Below, in pieces: positions 30,716-32,446 of a stretch of 32,446 nt of DNA. Origin of the DNA: Pedobacter rhizosphaerae (GTDB taxonomy: Bacteria; Bacteroidota; Bacteroidia; Sphingobacteriales; Sphingobacteriaceae); assembly GCF_900111155.1 (NCBI RefSeq), contig NZ_FOGG01000045.1, positions 1 to 32,446 of the forward strand, read 5' to 3'. The first letter of the stretch is position 1; each line of letters opens with the position of its first letter. Below the pieces are notes generated by a model. That model saw only the letters and a program-made list of their open reading frames with translations. It did not search any database and had not been told where the DNA came from. The position numbers and the translations under genes are program-made.

Positions 30716-31582
30716 TTACACCCCACCCATTACAGTAAGCTTGTCCATGGTAGGATTTACGCTTCCTCCCGTAGGTTCTAAGGTTACAGCGAAAGCCTGA
30801 GCTTTTTCTATGGTTTGCATTTTGACTAAAGCTTCTTTACCTGTAGAGTCACTGCTTCCGAAAACACCCAGACTAACTGGTTTTCCATCTACTAATGCCC
30901 AGAGCTGGTATTCGTGATTGGCATCCGCTTTAGGTAGATCCATCGCGATATAGTTAATTAAAACGCTCTTATCTTTCTTGTTCCAGTAAACTTTCATCTT
31001 TGAAGAAGGGCTGTAAGCCTGTCCTTCCATTCTGATAGTGGCCCATTCCTTACTGTCGGCCATTGCAGCAATGTTATCTAAACCTTGATTTTGAAATTCC
31101 AGTTTTCTCACCACTCCGGCAAATTTCTGCTTGTCAAGATTAAGACTTGCAATCTGATCGTGCGCATCATTCAGTTTATTGTAGGTAATAAAGAGTGCTG
31201 CTGTGCTGATGACTAATAAGGCCACACAAGCAACCAAAGCATAACGCAGGGTTCTTACCTTTCCTGCGCTGTTATCCATAAGAACGACTTTAGGTTCCTC
31301 TGCGTAAGTAGCACTGGCCTGAAAATGATCATCTTCCAACTTGGAATCTGTTAAACCTAATTTCTCAAATAATCGGGTTTCAACATCTTCAGAAGGAGCT
31401 ATCGCATTTTGAATGGCATATTCTTCCATGGTCGCTTCAATAGCAGCTATTTCATCTCTAACCTCAGGGTGTTGAAATGCCATTTCTTCGACCAATAACG
31501 CTTCTTCAGGTGATAAATCACCTAAAACGTACAGCTCAAGTACTCCAGATTCGATATATGCTTTTAAATTTTCCACGCTCAA
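30716..31582 (-). CDS. RskA-like anti-sigma factor
   Basis: This single-pass inner-membrane protein has 288 residues. The N-terminal cytoplasmic part (1-110) has the anti-sigma zinc-finger-like/ASD type start, AYIESGVLELYVLGDLSPEE, and helices typical of RskA. One membrane segment lies at about 118-141 (LRYALVACVALLVISTAALFITY), then a coiled stretch and the periplasmic RskA C-terminal domain (about 175-285, SPSSKMKVYWNKKDKSVLINY, YQLWALVDGKPVSLGVF, FAVTLEPTGGSVNPT). It would hold the adjacent ECF sigma factor until a signal triggers proteolysis. The start is non-ATG: TTG at 31582 overlapping the sigma stop by four bases (TTGA), or GTG two codons later. Confidence 0.9.
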   Translation of the reverse strand: MSVENLKAYIESGVLELYVLGDLSPEEALLVEEMAFQHPEVRDEIAAIEATMEEYAIQNAIAPSEDVETRLFEKLGLTDSKLEDDHFQASATYAEEPKVVLMDNSAGKVRTLRYALVACVALLVISTAALFITYNKLNDAHDQIASLNLDKQKFAGVVRKLEFQNQGLDNIAAMADSKEWATIRMEGQAYSPSSKMKVYWNKKDKSVLINYIAMDLPKADANHEYQLWALVDGKPVSLGVFGSSDSTGKEALVKMQTIEKAQAFAVTLEPTGGSVNPTMDKLTVMGGV

Positions 31583-32130
31583 TTAAAACTCCTCCTCAAT
31601 TCTATAATAGCCAATCTTATTCGGGTTTTCACCGTTCCCAAAGGCAAATCTAATTTCTCTGCTGCTTCAACATGTGTGAAGCCTTTATAATAAACCAAGT
31701 TTAAAACATTTTGTAAGTCTGGTTTCAGATTTTCTACAAGTTGTTTAACACCAAGTACATCGGGGTTAAACGTTACCTTGTTTTGATCATCAACGAAACT
31801 TACGTTATTTTCAATATCTTGGTTTTTGAGTGAGTTCTTAAAATCTTTAGAACGAAGTTTATCAATAGAAAGGTTGCGGGCAATATTCATCATCCACGTA
31901 AATAAACGTCCTTTGGTATTGTCGTAGTGCTTAGCAGATTGCCAGATTTTTACGAAAGTTTCTTGTAAAACATCCTCTGCTAATTCAGTATTGATGATAA
32001 TGCGAGAGATTACCCCAAACAATGCGGAAGAATACATGCTATACAATGTTTTCAACACTGCGGGATCCTGGGATTGCAGTGCCGAAACAAGTTCAGGCTC
32101 GGTTAGGGTTAATTTTTTTAATGCACTCAC
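31579..32130 (-). CDS. ECF sigma factor (SigK-like)
   Basis: This extracytoplasmic-function sigma-70 factor has 183 residues. Region 2 spans about 25-95 (LYSMYSSALFGVISRIIINTELAEDVLQETFVKIW, RLFTWMMNIARNLSIDKLRS), recognising the -10 element. Region 4 spans about 130-180 (LNLVYYKGFTHVEAAEKLDLPLGTVKTRIRLAIIELRR), a helix-turn-helix for the -35. There is no region 3. The start codon is GTG at 32130. An in-frame stop lies five codons upstream and the next internal Met would truncate region 2. It forms an operon with its overlapping anti-sigma factor. Regulated genes cannot be named from this window. Confidence 0.93.
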   Translation of the reverse strand: MSALKKLTLTEPELVSALQSQDPAVLKTLYSMYSSALFGVISRIIINTELAEDVLQETFVKIWQSAKHYDNTKGRLFTWMMNIARNLSIDKLRSKDFKNSLKNQDIENNVSFVDDQNKVTFNPDVLGVKQLVENLKPDLQNVLNLVYYKGFTHVEAAEKLDLPLGTVKTRIRLAIIELRRSFN

Positions 32131-32260
32131 TATTATCAGCTAAGTTACAATACTGAACACTAAAAGCAAAAAAATGTTTTAGAAAGACATTCCAGAGAGG
32201 AGTGTTTTTTTGGTGTGCGGTTTGTTGTTTTAAGCATAAAGGGCACCCGCCTCGCAGCCA

Positions 32261-32446
32261 TAACAACTTTATTTTACCACAAAGGGCACAAAGAGAAGGC
32301 ACAGAGGGCGCTAAGGTCATTTAACCATGTAAGCCCATAAAGATATATAAGTTGGATAAGTTAGGCCACACGCCTCAATAACTCACAACCCATAACACTT
32401 TATTTTACCGCAAAGGGCACAAAGTGAAGGCACAGAGGGCGCTAAG
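32261..32446. repeat. Two direct repeats at the right edge
   Basis: Copy 1 (32261-32315) and copy 2 (about 32392-32446) share TTTATTTTACCrCAAAGGGCACAAAG and AAGGCACAGAGGGCGCTAAG, about 131 bases apart. Copy 2 runs to the window edge, so the array may continue. A weaker shared block (GCACCCGCCTC / CCACACGCCTC) precedes each copy. I recall similar CAAAGGGCACAAAG repeats between genes in this group. No gene is visible from 32131 to the end. Confidence 0.75.

Noticed and set aside
32093..32320. 75-codon minus-strand frame upstream of the sigma factor
   Set aside because: Mostly repeat sequence, overlapping the sigma gene start out of frame. No recognisable domain.

Overview
The window looks like a chromosomal segment of a member of the Bacteroidota, most likely Sphingobacteriaceae (Pedobacter-like). 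The evidence is several promoters of the Bacteroidota type (TTG, about 20 bases, TAnnTTTG), no clear Shine-Dalgarno sites, a DUF2723 membrane glycosyltransferase, many short FKBP and BON lipoproteins, and AT-rich intergenic DNA full of short palindromic and microsatellite-like repeats. The genus is inferred from general resemblance; no search was run. There is no rRNA, CRISPR array, prophage or transposase gene.

Layout. Bases 1-3250: a hairpin repeat and a large DUF2723 protein O-glycosyltransferase-like gene (minus). Bases 3320-6730 (plus): tRNA-Gln(UUG), a terminator-like hairpin, prs, rplY and pth. This prs-rplY-pth order is conserved in many bacteria, but here it is split by an approximately 700-base array of alternating palindromic repeats. 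Bases 6950-9650: a membrane-anchored TPR protein and a small hypothetical protein (minus), then recF overlapping a DUF721/DciA-like gene (plus). Bases 9760-11275 (minus): a 57-residue lipoprotein too short for routine gene calling, a periplasmic FKBP isomerase and ndk. Bases 11340-11875: an octamer-periodic repeat field. Bases 11964-15168 (plus): nrnA and two tandem paralogous FKBP lipoproteins. Bases 15301-17881 (plus): a TPR-sensor histidine kinase and its LuxR-type response regulator. Bases 18008-18901 (minus): two BON-domain genes. Bases 19408-21839 (minus): a CYTH protein coupled to a GH20 hexosaminidase.

Bases 22066-28029 (minus) form the most interesting locus, a tight five-gene operon. 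In transcription order it encodes an ethanolamine-type APC permease, a glutamine-synthetase-fold gamma-glutamyl ligase, an iron-containing alcohol dehydrogenase, a C26 (PuuD-like) gamma-glutamyl hydrolase and an aldehyde dehydrogenase. It parallels the Puu putrescine route, but an alcohol dehydrogenase takes the place of the amine oxidase PuuB. This predicts catabolism of an amino alcohol, most simply ethanolamine, through gamma-glutamylated intermediates to glycine plus glutamate, without the EutBC lyase.

The window ends with a YiaA-like membrane protein, the bifunctional NAD(P)H-hydrate repair enzyme Nnr, an ECF sigma factor with an RskA-like anti-sigma factor, and a direct repeat at the right edge. 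The intergenic DNA is itself notable. It carries at least four distinct repeat families: alternating hairpin units, a 7-bp-period satellite at four loci, an 8-bp-period field, and two long inverted-repeat elements with related ends.
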